From contig JANYHD010000019.1 in assembly GCA_025359205.1 (NCBI GenBank), positions 1 to 64,000 on the forward strand: DNA of 64,000 nt, written 5' to 3'. A program made the position numbers and the translations under genes. Below are positions 1 through 8,303 of this stretch, in pieces. The notes under the pieces are model-generated. The model saw only the letters and a list, made by a program, of their open reading frames with translations. It was not told the origin of the DNA and did not search any database. This DNA is from Gammaproteobacteria bacterium. GTDB taxonomy: Bacteria; Pseudomonadota; Gammaproteobacteria; Steroidobacterales; Steroidobacteraceae. Position 1 is the stretch's first letter. Every line of letters starts with the position of its first letter.

Positions 1-240
1 CCATTGACACGGGGGGGCCATATCAGAAGTCGCATGTGGGCGCGTGCCAACTTCGCCGTCGTTGCCTTACCGGGCGTTGTGGCAGGGGCGGCTCCTTTGG
101 GTATTGTGTGGCCTAACCGATCGCAGTGGCGAATTCACGAATTTGGCTTCATTCCATTGCTGTTCGAGCCAACCAGCACGCTAAACACGGGCAATGTGCG
201 CAATGAAGGAACCGTTGAACAACTGCAGCGCGCCTGACAC
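1..240. other. left edge, no convincing gene
   Basis: The only reading frame of any length (4-237, plus strand, TTG start) encodes 77 residues with no recognisable domain, no clear ribosome binding site and a composition unlike the neighbouring genes. The region looks less GC-rich than the rest of the window. It may be intergenic DNA or decayed coding sequence continuing from the left. I saw no RNA gene or repeat here. Confidence 0.4.
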
Positions 241-603
241 ATGAAACGCCCGTGCAGCATCACCGTAGTCGCGTGGATATTCATTGTTGCAGGCGTTGTT
301 GGCATCGCGGCCGATCTGTGGCCGCTGCTGACTCCAGGTTCTGCCTAGCGGCTGGCCAAGCTGCGGGCGGACGGTTTGATCGACATCTCACTGACGTGGG
401 GCACGCGCGCGCTGGCTATTGTCGGTGGCATCAAAACGCTGCATGGACGCAACTGGGCGCGCTGGCTGCTCGCGGCCTGGATGGTCTTTCACGTCGTCTT
501 GAGCCTGTTTCAATCGCTCGGCGAAACCGTGGCGCATTGCGTCATTTTCGGGCCGCTCGCGTATCTGCTGTTTCGCAAGTCCGTGGCGCCGTTCTTCCGT
601 TAG
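241..603 (+). pseudogene. small membrane protein interrupted by in-frame TAG
   Basis: One frame runs from ATG 241 to the stop at 601-603 (120 codons) but is broken by a TAG at 346-348 (codon 36). Before the stop it encodes a short start (MKRPCS) and a hydrophobic stretch. After it come further hydrophobic segments, including NWARWLLAAW and a C-terminal segment ending RKSVAPFFR. Both halves read as one small multi-pass membrane protein of a type I know only as hypothetical. The downstream half could restart at TTG 376, giving 75 residues. What is seen is frame continuity across the stop. That this is a recent nonsense mutation, rather than readthrough or a sequencing error, is inference. Confidence 0.6.
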
Positions 604-607
604 CGGG

Positions 608-937
608 TTAGACGACCGAATCCAGAAAATCGGCGAGTTCGGGTTTGCGCAAGGCGCCTACCTGCTGGGCGACGATCGCGCCATTCCTGAAGAGCATGAG
701 CGTCGGGATTCCGCGAATGGCAAATTTACGGGCGGTGCCAGGCGCATCATCGACGTTAACCTTGACGACACGCAGCGAATGGCGGCGTTCATGGGCAATT
801 TCGTCGACGAGCGGGCCGATGGTCCGGCAGGGACCGCACCATTCGGCCCAGAAATCCACCAGCACGGGCTTGTCGGATTTCAGCACGTCGTACTCGAAGG
901 CCGCGTCGGTCGTATGCACGATATCGGGATGGCTCAC
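608..937 (-). CDS. trxA: thioredoxin
   Basis: A 109-residue cytoplasmic thiol-disulfide oxidoreductase that supplies reducing power to enzymes such as ribonucleotide reductase and repairs protein disulfides. The active site WCGPC lies in the usual DFWAEWCGPC context, and the cis-proline loop GIPTLMLF is present. Length is normal for a single-domain thioredoxin. The frame is open to 1006, but GTG at 937 is chosen because AAGGAG sits 6-7 bases upstream and the family fold starts there. It is divergent from the DUF3291 gene and overlaps nothing. It could be a secondary thioredoxin rather than the main TrxA; the sequence alone does not decide. Confidence 0.93.
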   Translation of the reverse strand: MSHPDIVHTTDAAFEYDVLKSDKPVLVDFWAEWCGPCRTIGPLVDEIAHERRHSLRVVKVNVDDAPGTARKFAIRGIPTLMLFRNGAIVAQQVGALRKPELADFLDSVV

Positions 938-1060
938 GAGAGACTCCTTGACCTGTCCTGATCCAGGAAGAGAGCATTGGGGCAATCTGGTGCCATTGCC
1001 AATCACCGAATAGACTGGATAAATAGCAATTCGTTATGAAACCTGGATCGCGAAGCCGAC
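938..1060. promoter_or_regulatory. divergent intergenic region trxA / DUF3291 gene
   Basis: This 123-base spacer must hold the promoters for trxA (minus) and the DUF3291 operon (plus). It contains an inverted repeat with arms GGCAAT (981-986) and ATTGCC (995-1000) around an 8-base spacer, and an AT-rich stretch at about 1010-1040. No promoter hexamer pair is good enough to name. Confidence 0.35.
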
Positions 1061-1528
1061 ATGTCAGGATATGAGCTGGCGCAACTCAATGTCGGTGTCA
1101 TCCAGGGGCCGATGGATTCGCCGGTGATGGCCGATTTCGCCGCCAATCTGGATCGCATCAATGCGCTGGCCGACCGCAGCGACGGCTTCGTGTGGCGGCT
1201 GCAGACCGAGGATGGCGACGCGACCGCCATCCGGCCCTTTGGCGATGTCAACATGCTGGTCAACATGTCCGTCTGGAAGGATCTGGAGTCGCTGAGCCGC
1301 TACGTCTACAGCAGCGAACACGCGCAGATCATGCGTCGGCGCAGGGAGTGGTTCGAGCGCATGGACGAGGCCTATCTGGTGCTCTGGTGGGTGCCGGAAG
1401 GCCATCGGCCGAGCGTGGAGGAAGCGCTCGCCAGGCTGGAGAGGCTGCGCGCCAACGGTCCGGGGCCAGAAGCGTTCACTTTCCGCACCGCGCCTCCGCC
1501 GCCTGATGCATCGACGGTTACGCAGTGA
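1061..1528 (+). CDS. DUF3291 domain-containing protein
   Basis: A 155-residue protein matching the DUF3291 pattern: an N-terminal 'ELAQLNVG' strand, an internal 'MSVWKDLESLSRYVYSS' segment and the 'YLVLWWVPEGHRPSVEEA' signature. The family has a dimeric alpha-beta barrel-like fold related to small monooxygenases, but its function is not established. No signal peptide or membrane segment is visible. It is the first gene of a chain of five coupled genes. Its TGA overlaps the GTG of the PhzF gene (GTGA), so translation is probably coupled. Confidence 0.85.
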   Translation: MSGYELAQLNVGVIQGPMDSPVMADFAANLDRINALADRSDGFVWRLQTEDGDATAIRPFGDVNMLVNMSVWKDLESLSRYVYSSEHAQIMRRRREWFERMDEAYLVLWWVPEGHRPSVEEALARLERLRANGPGPEAFTFRTAPPPPDASTVTQ

Positions 1529-2424
1529 ACGGGAAACGCCGGTTCGTCACGGTGGATGTCTTTACCGACCAGCGTTTCGGTGGCAATCCGCTGGCCGTCA
1601 TACTGGATGCGGTGGGCCTGACTGCGGAGCAGATGCAGGCCATTGCCTCGGAATTTCATTACTCCGAGACGACCTTCGTGCTGCCACCGCGTGATCCCGG
1701 CCACTGCGCGCAGGTGAGAATCTTCACGGCGACGAAGGAAGTGCCGTTCGCAGGCCATCCCAATATCGGCACGGCCATCGTGCTGGCGCGAGCGGCCGAG
1801 GCAGCAGGCGCGCCGCTTCCCGAGCGGCTCCAATTCGAAGAGGCCGCCGGGCTCGTGCCCCTGCGCCTGCTGCGCAGTGGAGCGGCGATAGCCGGGGCCG
1901 AATTAACCGCGCCCGAACGCCTGTCGGTGGGAGCGAGCGTCACGAGCGCGGATGCCGCTGCCTGCCTGTGCCTGGCGCCACATGACATCCAGGCGGCACA
2001 CCATGCGCCGCAGGTGCTGTCCGTGGGCCTCGCATTCCTGGTCGTGGAGCTGCGCTCGCGCGAGGCGCTGGCCCTTGCGCGGCCCGATGCGGCTGCGCAC
2101 CAGCGTGTGTTGCCCGCGATCGGCACCGATTCCGTGTACGCATATGTGCGCGACGAAGATGCGGGACACCTGCATGCGCGCATGTTTGCACCGCTCGATG
2201 CATGCCCCGAAGACCCTGCCACGGGAAGCGCGGCCGGCGCGACCATCGCGTTACTGGCTGCGCTCCTGCCGGGGCTCGACGCCGATCGATCGTGGCATAT
2301 CGAACAGGGCGTCGACATGGGCAGGCCCAGCCGGATCCTCGGCCGCACCGAAAAGCGCGGCGGCCTGCTGCAGGCCGTGCACGTCGCAGGCAATGCGGTG
2401 CAGGTGATGAGCGGGTTGCTGTAG
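1525..2424 (+). CDS. PhzF family isomerase/epimerase-like protein
   Basis: A 299-residue protein of the PhzF (diaminopimelate-epimerase-fold) superfamily. Family marks are the catalytic glutamate in YSETTFV (about residue 49), GHPNIGTA (about 78) and DPATGSAAG near residue 230. Length is normal. Members isomerise or epimerise small carboxylates; only a few are true phenazine enzymes. No other phenazine gene is present, so phenazine synthesis is not implied. The GTG start overlaps the DUF3291 stop. The substrate cannot be read from the sequence. Confidence 0.9.
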   Translation: MNGKRRFVTVDVFTDQRFGGNPLAVILDAVGLTAEQMQAIASEFHYSETTFVLPPRDPGHCAQVRIFTATKEVPFAGHPNIGTAIVLARAAEAAGAPLPERLQFEEAAGLVPLRLLRSGAAIAGAELTAPERLSVGASVTSADAAACLCLAPHDIQAAHHAPQVLSVGLAFLVVELRSREALALARPDAAAHQRVLPAIGTDSVYAYVRDEDAGHLHARMFAPLDACPEDPATGSAAGATIALLAALLPGLDADRSWHIEQGVDMGRPSRILGRTEKRGGLLQAVHVAGNAVQVMSGLL

Positions 2425-2447
2425 CAAGAGCGGGAATCGTGCAATCC

Positions 2448-3095
2448 ATGCAATCCTCGCGGCCCGTGCAGGCCATCATCTTTGACCTGGACAATTGCCT
2501 GGTGCCCGGCGACGCAATCGGGCGCACCGCCTACGAGCCAGCCTTCGAGGCCATACGCCAGGCCAACAATGGCACCTTGAGCGACGCCGAACTAGCGGCC
2601 GCCTTTGCCGACATGTGGCGTCATTCCGTTGACGACGTGGCGCGGCGCCACCGCTTTACAGCCAACATGCTGGAGGCGGGTTGGCAGGTGTTTGCACGTA
2701 TGGAGGCGCGCGCGCCGATGCAGGGTTATCCGGACCTCGGCGCGCTGGCCGAGCTGCCGGTGCCGCGGTTCCTCGTGACCACCGGGTTCCGGCGACTCCA
2801 GGAAAGCAAGATCGCGGCGCTCGGCCTGCGTGAACGTTTCAGGGAGATCCGCATCGACGTGGTCGATGAACCCGGACGCAAGGGCAAGCAGCAACTGTTC
2901 CACGAGATCCAGCAGGCGCACCAGTACATGTCGCCCCAGGTGCTGGTGGTGGGTGACAATGCGGATGCAGAAATACGGGCGGGCAATAATCTCGGCATGA
3001 CCACCGTACAGATCCTGAGACCGGGTGTTCCCTTCGGCAGCAACGCCGTGCACCACGTACACGGGCTGCACGAATTGCAGGGTTTCCTGGCGTGA
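2448..3095 (+). CDS. HAD superfamily hydrolase
   Basis: A haloacid dehalogenase-type phosphohydrolase of about 215 residues. Motif I is IIFDLDNCL (nucleophile Asp and acid/base Asp near residues 12-14), motif II is the TTGF region and motif IV is GDNADAEI. The cap is small and helical, as in subfamily I phosphatases. ATG 2448 is chosen; GTG 2439 in the same frame is an alternative. The frame stays open further upstream inside the PhzF gene, but that part is shadow sequence. The stop overlaps the next GTG (GTGA). The substrate is unknown; a nucleotide or sugar phosphate is typical. Confidence 0.88.
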   Translation: MQSSRPVQAIIFDLDNCLVPGDAIGRTAYEPAFEAIRQANNGTLSDAELAAAFADMWRHSVDDVARRHRFTANMLEAGWQVFARMEARAPMQGYPDLGALAELPVPRFLVTTGFRRLQESKIAALGLRERFREIRIDVVDEPGRKGKQQLFHEIQQAHQYMSPQVLVVGDNADAEIRAGNNLGMTTVQILRPGVPFGSNAVHHVHGLHELQGFLA

Positions 3096-3493
3096 TTGCT
3101 GATCTCGATGACCTGTTGCGCTCGCTAAACCCGCGCCTGAACCCAGGAGCCTATGTGTTCGTGGGCTTGCGCGAGGGCTACCGCTTCGACCTGTCCACAG
3201 CGGTCGCGTTCATCCGCGAAGCCGAAGGAAACTCGGTCGTCATGGACGCCGCGGTCGCCGCCGCGGCCGGGTTCGCGATCACGGAGACCTACGCATGGAT
3301 CTCGCTGTCGGTGCACTCCGACCTGCAGGCCGTCGGACTGACGGCGGAACTCTCGCGGGTCCTGGCGGCCGCGCGAGTTGGCTGCAATGTCATCGCTGGA
3401 GCCCGGCACGATCATCTCTTCGTTCCTGTGAACCAGGCGCAGGCGGCCCTGTCGGAACTGCTCGCGCTGCAACGGCTGCACGCTCTTGACTGA
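3092..3493 (+). CDS. ACT domain-containing protein
   Basis: A 133-residue cytoplasmic protein resembling stand-alone tandem ACT-like proteins (formerly DUF2241). It shows 'LNPRLNPGAYVF' near the N-terminus, a central 'ITETYAWISLSVHSDL' and a C-terminal 'VIAGARHDHLFVPV'. ACT domains usually bind amino acids and regulate enzymes; no catalytic domain is attached here. It starts with GTG overlapping the HAD stop. The ligand is unknown. Confidence 0.85.
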   Translation: MIADLDDLLRSLNPRLNPGAYVFVGLREGYRFDLSTAVAFIREAEGNSVVMDAAVAAAAGFAITETYAWISLSVHSDLQAVGLTAELSRVLAAARVGCNVIAGARHDHLFVPVNQAQAALSELLALQRLHALD

Positions 3494-3500
3494 CCGCAGC

Positions 3501-3956
3501 ATGCTGATCAAGGTCGATGACCTGCGCGGACCACAGATCCAGCAGCTGCTGCAGGAGCACCTGCACAGCATGACGCTCTATTCGCCGCCCGAAAGCATTC
3601 ATGCGCTCGATTTCGATAAGTTGCGCCGGCCCGAGGTGACTTTCTGGAGCGCGTGGGAGGAGGGTGAGCTGCAGGGATGCGGTGCGCTCATGGAACTCGA
3701 TCCCCGGCACGGTGAAATCAAGTCCATGCGCACGGCGCGTGCCCACCTGCGCAAGGGCGTCGCGCGCACGATGCTGACCCACATCATCGGCGAAGCGCGT
3801 CGCCGCGGCTATGCGCGGCTGAGCCTGGAGACCGGTACGAATCCGGCGTTCACGCCGGCGCGCGAGCTGTACGCGAGTTTCGGGTTCGCCTACTGCGAGC
3901 CCTTCGCGCAGTACCTGCCGGATCCCTACAGCGTGTTCATGACGCGCGTTTTTTAG
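3501..3956 (+). CDS. GNAT family N-acetyltransferase
   Basis: A 151-residue acetyltransferase. The acetyl-CoA binding core is visible in 'MRTARAHLRKGVARTML', a variant of the R/Q-x-x-G-x-G/A loop, followed by 'SLETGTNPAFTPARELYASFGF', which is typical of YafP/ElaA-like members. ATG 3501 is preferred over TTG 3486 in the same frame. It is the last gene of the five-gene coupled run. Its 3' end overlaps the convergent deaD gene by 20 bases. The acetyl acceptor is unknown. Confidence 0.88.
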   Translation: MLIKVDDLRGPQIQQLLQEHLHSMTLYSPPESIHALDFDKLRRPEVTFWSAWEEGELQGCGALMELDPRHGEIKSMRTARAHLRKGVARTMLTHIIGEARRRGYARLSLETGTNPAFTPARELYASFGFAYCEPFAQYLPDPYSVFMTRVF

Positions 3957-5679
3957 GCGCGCGTCCCGTCTTGTGATGACCGCGTGCGGGCGCCTCACGC
4001 GTCTCCAGCCGGCTGATGGCCAGTAGTCGGCCGCGAACCTTCACTCGGCCCAGCCGCTCGAGCACTTCCGGCGGCATGCCCTCCGGGAGCCGCACCAGCG
4101 TGTGGTCCTCGCGCACCTTGATGCCATTGATCTCGGAGCCGTCGAGCCCGGCCTCGTTGGCGATGGCGCCGACGATGTTGCCGGCCTGCACGCCGTGCAG
4201 GCGGCCCACTTCGAGGCGGTAGGTATCCTGCGGAGCGAATCGTCCAGAGCGCGGCCGGCGCGCGGCCGGTTCCGCGCGCTCCGCGCGTTCCGGGCGTTCT
4301 GAACGGTCGGGGCGTTCCGCGTGTTCGGTGCGATCCGCACGCCGGTCGCGTTCGTCCATCAGCAACGGCGTCTTACCCTGCGCGAGCGATGCAAGTGCGG
4401 CGGCGACGTCTCCCATGGCCGCGCCTGTGTCGCGCACCAACTCGTCGACCACGCCGCGGTATACGTCCGCGACGCCCTTTTCCATGAGCTCGGCGACGCG
4501 GCGCTTGAACTTCGCGACACGTGTGGCGTTGACGTCGGCGATGGTGGGCAGGTCCATCTGCTCAATCGGCTGGCGGGTCGCGCGCTCGATCAGTTGCAGC
4601 ATGTTGCGCTCGCGCGGCGCGATGAACAGGATCGCCTCGCCGCTCCGCCCAGCGCGGCCGGTGCGGCCAATGCGGTGGATATAGGACTCGGTGTCGTAGG
4701 GCACGTCGAAGTTGACGACATGACTGATGCGCTCGACGTCGAGGCCGCGGGCCGCGACGTCGGTGGCGACCAGTATGTCGATCTGCCCGCTCTTGAGCTG
4801 CGCGATCATGCGTTCGCGCTCGGCCTGCTGCATGTCGCCGTTGAGTGCGGCGGCGGCGAAGCCGCGCGCCTCGAGGCGCTCGGCGAGCTCGACGGTGGCG
4901 AGCTTGGTGCGGGCGAACACCAGCATGCCATCGAAGCTCAGCACCTCGAGAATGCGCGTCAACGCGTCAAGCTTGTGCAGACCGCTCACCAGCCAGTAGC
5001 GCTGGCGGGTGTTGGCGGCGGTGCTGGTGCGGCCGCGGATCGTGATCTCGCGCGGCGTGCGCAGGTGCGCCTGGGCGATGCGCCGGATCGCGCTCGCCAT
5101 CGTGGCCGAGAACAGTGCGACCTGCCGTTCGGCCGGGACCTTGGCGAGGATTGCATCCATTGCATCGACGAAGCCCATGGCCAGCATCTCATCGGCTTCG
5201 TCGAGCACCACGAAACGCACGCCCTGGAGCGTGAGCGTGCCGCGATCGAGGTGATCCATGATGCGGCCCGGCGTGCCGACGATCACGTGGGTACCGCGCT
5301 TGAGCGCCTGCAGTTGCGGCGTGTAGCTTTGCCCGCCATAGACGGGCAGCACATGGAAACCGGGGAGTTCCGCCGCGTACTTCTTGAAGGCCTCGGCGAC
5401 CTGGATTGCCAGCTCGCGCGTCGGCACCAGCACCAACGCCTGCGGTTCACGCTGCTCGAGCCGCAGCCGCGAGAGTATCGGCAGCGCGAAGGCCGCGGTC
5501 TTGCCGGTGCCCGTCTGCGCCTGGCCGAGCACGTCGCTCCCGGCCAGCAGGGCCGGAATCGTCGCGGCCTGTATGGGTGAGGGCGCTTCATAGCCCACGG
5601 CCGCCAGGGCGCGCAGCACCGGTTCGGAAAGACCCAGTTCGGCGAAGGTGCCGGTGTCGCCGTTGTCTGCGCTCTTCAT
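3937..5679 (-). CDS. deaD: DEAD-box ATP-dependent RNA helicase
   Basis: A 580-residue RNA helicase of the DeaD/CsdA type, which unwinds structured RNA in ribosome assembly and cold adaptation. Motifs in order are the Q-motif (SPIQ), AQTGTGKT (Walker A), VLDEADEM (DEAD box), LFSATMA (motif III) and HRIGRTGRAGR (motif VI). A low-complexity Arg/Glu/Asp linker (about residues 455-490) leads to a DbpA-type RNA-binding domain (about 495-570) and a basic tail. The frame is open to 5811, but ATG 5679 opens the conserved part and has an AAGG upstream. The stop lies inside the convergent GNAT gene. Confidence 0.94.
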   Translation of the reverse strand: MKSADNGDTGTFAELGLSEPVLRALAAVGYEAPSPIQAATIPALLAGSDVLGQAQTGTGKTAAFALPILSRLRLEQREPQALVLVPTRELAIQVAEAFKKYAAELPGFHVLPVYGGQSYTPQLQALKRGTHVIVGTPGRIMDHLDRGTLTLQGVRFVVLDEADEMLAMGFVDAMDAILAKVPAERQVALFSATMASAIRRIAQAHLRTPREITIRGRTSTAANTRQRYWLVSGLHKLDALTRILEVLSFDGMLVFARTKLATVELAERLEARGFAAAALNGDMQQAERERMIAQLKSGQIDILVATDVAARGLDVERISHVVNFDVPYDTESYIHRIGRTGRAGRSGEAILFIAPRERNMLQLIERATRQPIEQMDLPTIADVNATRVAKFKRRVAELMEKGVADVYRGVVDELVRDTGAAMGDVAAALASLAQGKTPLLMDERDRRADRTEHAERPDRSERPERAERAEPAARRPRSGRFAPQDTYRLEVGRLHGVQAGNIVGAIANEAGLDGSEINGIKVREDHTLVRLPEGMPPEVLERLGRVKVRGRLLAISRLETREAPARGHHKTGRAPKKRAS

Positions 5680-5689
5680 GTGGTCGCCT

Positions 5690-6232
5690 TCAATGGCCAG
5701 TGGCCAGAAGGTGGAAGTGCACGCGCACCTTGTCGTCCAGCACCTGGTTCCAAGTCGGGTCGCCGATGTTGAAATCGTGCCGCGACAAATCGAAACTGCC
5801 ATCGTAGGCAAAGGCGGTGCCGGCGCGTTGCACGCTGACCGTCACCGTGAGGGGCCGCGCCTGGCCCTTGATGGTCAGCTCGCCAGCAGCATCGAAACGG
5901 CCAGCGGCCGAGGGCTTTACCGACGTGGACCGAAAGGTCGCGCGCGGAAAATGCGTCGTGTCGAACCACGCGCTCTTGCGCACTTCCGCGTCGGTGTCTT
6001 CATCGCCGATGTCGAGGCTGGTCATGTCGACACTCAGCGTTGCGCGGGTGGCCGCAGGACGGGCCGGATCATAGTCGATTTCACCCTCGAAACGACTGAA
6101 CGCGGCGTCGACGGAGACCGCCTGCTGACGGAAGGTCGCAACCAGGCTGCTGTGCAGCAAATCGATGTTGCTGTCGGCGGCGAGGGCGGCAACGGCGAAC
6201 GCCGCCGCGGCCAGCGCCACGAACGCGCGCAT
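5690..6232 (-). CDS. YceI family periplasmic protein
   Basis: A 180-residue exported lipocalin-like protein of the YceI family, which binds isoprenoid-type lipids in known structures. A signal peptide is clear (MRAFVALAAAAFAVAALAAD). The rest shows YceI marks such as 'DTTHFPRATFRST' and a C-terminal 'FNIGDPTWNQVLDDKV'. ATG 6232 shares one base with the cytochrome b561 stop (TGATG), so the two genes are translationally coupled. YceI beside cytochrome b561 is a recurrent arrangement and suggests a role with the membrane quinone pool. Confidence 0.92.
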   Translation of the reverse strand: MRAFVALAAAAFAVAALAADSNIDLLHSSLVATFRQQAVSVDAAFSRFEGEIDYDPARPAATRATLSVDMTSLDIGDEDTDAEVRKSAWFDTTHFPRATFRSTSVKPSAAGRFDAAGELTIKGQARPLTVTVSVQRAGTAFAYDGSFDLSRHDFNIGDPTWNQVLDDKVRVHFHLLATGH

Positions 6233-6765
6233 CAGTCCGCGCGCCAGCGCAACATGCGGCGCAGCGTGTCGTCGTGGTCGACGAAATGATGCTTGAGCGC
6301 CGCGAGTGCATGCAGGCCGATGACCACGGCCAGCAGTGTCGCGCCGTTCTCGTGTATGTCCTTGAACACGGCGCCGAGCGGTGGATTTTTGGCCACCAGG
6401 TTGGGCAGCGGAATGAGGTTCAGGTAGACGACCTGCCGGCCCACCGCGCTGCTGTACAACCAGCCCGTCAGCGGCTGCACCAGCAGCATGGCGTAGAGCA
6501 GCGCGTGCATGATCTCGGCCAGCTTCTGCTGCCAGGCTGGCATCGGGAGCGGTGCGGGCACCGGGTGCGTGAGCCGCCAGAGGCCGCGCACGAAGAACAA
6601 CCCGAGCACCGTGATGCCGCCCCACTTGTGCCAGCTGACCACCTGGAGCTTCGTCGGGCCGGGGGTCATGTCGGTCATCAGCCAGCCCATGGCCAGCAGG
6701 GTGATGATCAGGCCAGCGACGACCCAGTGCAGGGCGATGGCGGTGCGGGTGTAGTTGACACTCAT
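6232..6765 (-). CDS. cytochrome b561-type membrane protein
   Basis: A 177-residue four-helix membrane protein of the bacterial cytochrome b561 (CybB-like) family, predicted to carry two b-hemes and oxidise quinol. Likely heme-ligand histidines are in ALHW (about residue 12), VSWHKWGG, EIMHALLY and VIGLHALAALKHH. The conserved 'PLTGWLYSS' is present. ATG 6765 is chosen because the family alignment begins at 'MSVNYTRTAIALHW' and an AAGGA lies upstream; the frame is open further but not conserved. It is coupled to the YceI gene and divergent from the PBP7 gene. Confidence 0.92.
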   Translation of the reverse strand: MSVNYTRTAIALHWVVAGLIITLLAMGWLMTDMTPGPTKLQVVSWHKWGGITVLGLFFVRGLWRLTHPVPAPLPMPAWQQKLAEIMHALLYAMLLVQPLTGWLYSSAVGRQVVYLNLIPLPNLVAKNPPLGAVFKDIHENGATLLAVVIGLHALAALKHHFVDHDDTLRRMLRWRAD

Positions 6766-6880
6766 GCGCTGGGCATTCCTTAAGTTAGGGACAGCGGGCT
6801 CTCTAGTATGCCTGCCCGCAGGCTGCGCCGGAATGCCAAAGCAGCTGTTAGACTGCCCGCGCGGCCAATCCGGGGTATCC

Positions 6881-7762
6881 ATGCATCGAAACGATTACGG
6901 TCACGCCCTCTGTATGTTCCTGTTGCTCGCGCTGGCGTTCAGCAGCACCCCGGGCGAGGCGAGGCGCTCGCCAGCACACGCGCACGCGGCAGGAGATAGT
7001 CCGCAGATCCGCTCCAATGCCGTGTTCGTGCTGGATGAAGGCAGCTCGACCGTGCTGCTGTCGCGGCAGGCGGAAGTGGCGACGCCGATCGCCTCGATCA
7101 CCAAGCTGATGACCGCGCTGGTGGTGATCGGTGCGCAGCAGCCGCTCGATGAAGTGCTGCAGATCACCGACGAGGATCGCGAGCATGGTCGCGGCGCGTT
7201 TTCACGCCTCGCGGTCGGCACGCGGCTGAGCCGCGGCGACCTGCTGCACGTCGCGTTGATGTCGTCCGAGAATCGCGCTGCTCACGCGCTCGGCCGCAAT
7301 TACCCGGGCGGCCTGCCGACCTTCGTGGCGGCGATGAACGCGCGGGCGCGCGCACTCGGCATGAGCAATGCGCGCTTCGTCGATCCCACGGGGTTGTCGG
7401 GTGAGAACGTCGCGAGCCCGGCCGACCTGTCGAAACTGGTGATCGCGGCCTCGCACGAGCCGACCATTCAGCAGTACTCCACCGACGAGCTGCATGCCGT
7501 GCGCGTGGGCCGGCGGACGCTCGAGTTTCGCAACACCGACCTGCTGGTGCGCAACCCCGCCTGGAACATCATCGTGCAGAAGACCGGCTACATCACCGAA
7601 GCGGGCAAGTGCCTGGTCATGAAGGCGCTGATTGGCGGGCGCGCCATCGTGATCGTGTTGCTCGATTCATTCGGCAAGTACACGCGTGTCGCAGATGCCC
7701 AGCGCATCCGCAAGTGGCTCGAAGCGCGGCCTGCGGATGGCGCCGTACCGGGCTCGGTCTGA
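6881..7762 (+). CDS. pbpG: D-alanyl-D-alanine endopeptidase (PBP7-like)
   Basis: A 293-residue S11-family penicillin-recognising peptidase that cuts D-Ala-meso-DAP crosslinks in the periplasm. It has a signal peptide (cleavage near residue 28) and the three active-site motifs: S72-I-T-K75, SEN in 'LMSSENRAAHAL', and KTG in 'IVQKTGYI'. The length and the absence of a long C-terminal domain fit PBP7 rather than DacA/DacC. ATG 6881 gives a complete signal peptide. It is divergent from the cytochrome b561 gene and convergent with the DUF6249 gene. Confidence 0.9.
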   Translation: MHRNDYGHALCMFLLLALAFSSTPGEARRSPAHAHAAGDSPQIRSNAVFVLDEGSSTVLLSRQAEVATPIASITKLMTALVVIGAQQPLDEVLQITDEDREHGRGAFSRLAVGTRLSRGDLLHVALMSSENRAAHALGRNYPGGLPTFVAAMNARARALGMSNARFVDPTGLSGENVASPADLSKLVIAASHEPTIQQYSTDELHAVRVGRRTLEFRNTDLLVRNPAWNIIVQKTGYITEAGKCLVMKALIGGRAIVIVLLDSFGKYTRVADAQRIRKWLEARPADGAVPGSV

Positions 7763-7771
7763 GTCGAGGCT

Positions 7772-8161
7772 CTAGGCTTCGGGAGTCTTGGGGCGCGCCA
7801 GGTAATAGTAGAGCAGCTGGGCGGCGCCGACGGCGGCGGGCACCAGGCCCCACAGGTAATTTTCGCGCTGCACGCGGTAGAGCGCGGCGCAAATCGCGGC
7901 GCCAACGAACAGCAGCACCAGCCCACGTCGCAGAAAATCGCTGTGCACGCGCGAGCGGCAGGCCCGGCCGTCCCGGAAGAATTCGGGCGGCAGGGGTGGC
8001 ACGTCCATGCCCTTCTCGATGGCGGCCAGGCGCTCCTTGTGGTGCATGGCAAACATATCCCGCTTCTTGCGAAAGTCTAGAAAAATGGCCAGCATCGCCA
8101 AGCCAATGCCCATGAAGATGGAGAGCAGAGGTATCAGCAGGGCAATTTTTTCGGTATCCAT
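7772..8161 (-). CDS. DUF6249-type membrane protein
   Basis: A 129-residue membrane protein with one N-terminal helix (about residues 4-26), a cytoplasmic segment containing 'HHKERLAAIEKGMDVPPLP', and two C-terminal hydrophobic stretches. The 'ERLAAIEKG' pattern between helices is what I associate with DUF6249. The function is unknown. ATG 8161 is favoured because AAGGA lies nine bases upstream; TTG 8170 is the alternative. It is divergent from the ECF sigma gene, so the two may share a control region. Confidence 0.75.
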   Translation of the reverse strand: MDTEKIALLIPLLSIFMGIGLAMLAIFLDFRKKRDMFAMHHKERLAAIEKGMDVPPLPPEFFRDGRACRSRVHSDFLRRGLVLLFVGAAICAALYRVQRENYLWGLVPAAVGAAQLLYYYLARPKTPEA

Positions 8162-8303
8162 GGCGTCCAATCCTTGTGTGTGTCGTCCCGGCGCGCTTGA
8201 TACCCGGCCGGGCGCCGGTCGGTTTCATGGAATTGTGACTTATTTGGGCCTGGGTGAAACCGGCTGTCCGGTCGCCGGGTAGAAAGGCGGTTGGGAGAGG
8301 TCC

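Noticed and set aside
111-218. Possible integron attC site: GCCTAAC (111-117) and GTTGAAC (about 212-218) match the core-site patterns
   Set aside because: The sequences inside the two ends do not form the required imperfect inverted repeat, and each 7-base pattern is expected by chance about once per kilobase.
1525-2424. PhzF as evidence for phenazine synthesis
   Set aside because: No other phz gene is nearby, and most PhzF-family proteins have nothing to do with phenazines.
4321-5580. Long plus-strand open frame of 419 codons inside deaD
   Set aside because: It is the antisense shadow of a well-conserved helicase in GC-rich DNA, with no domain of its own.
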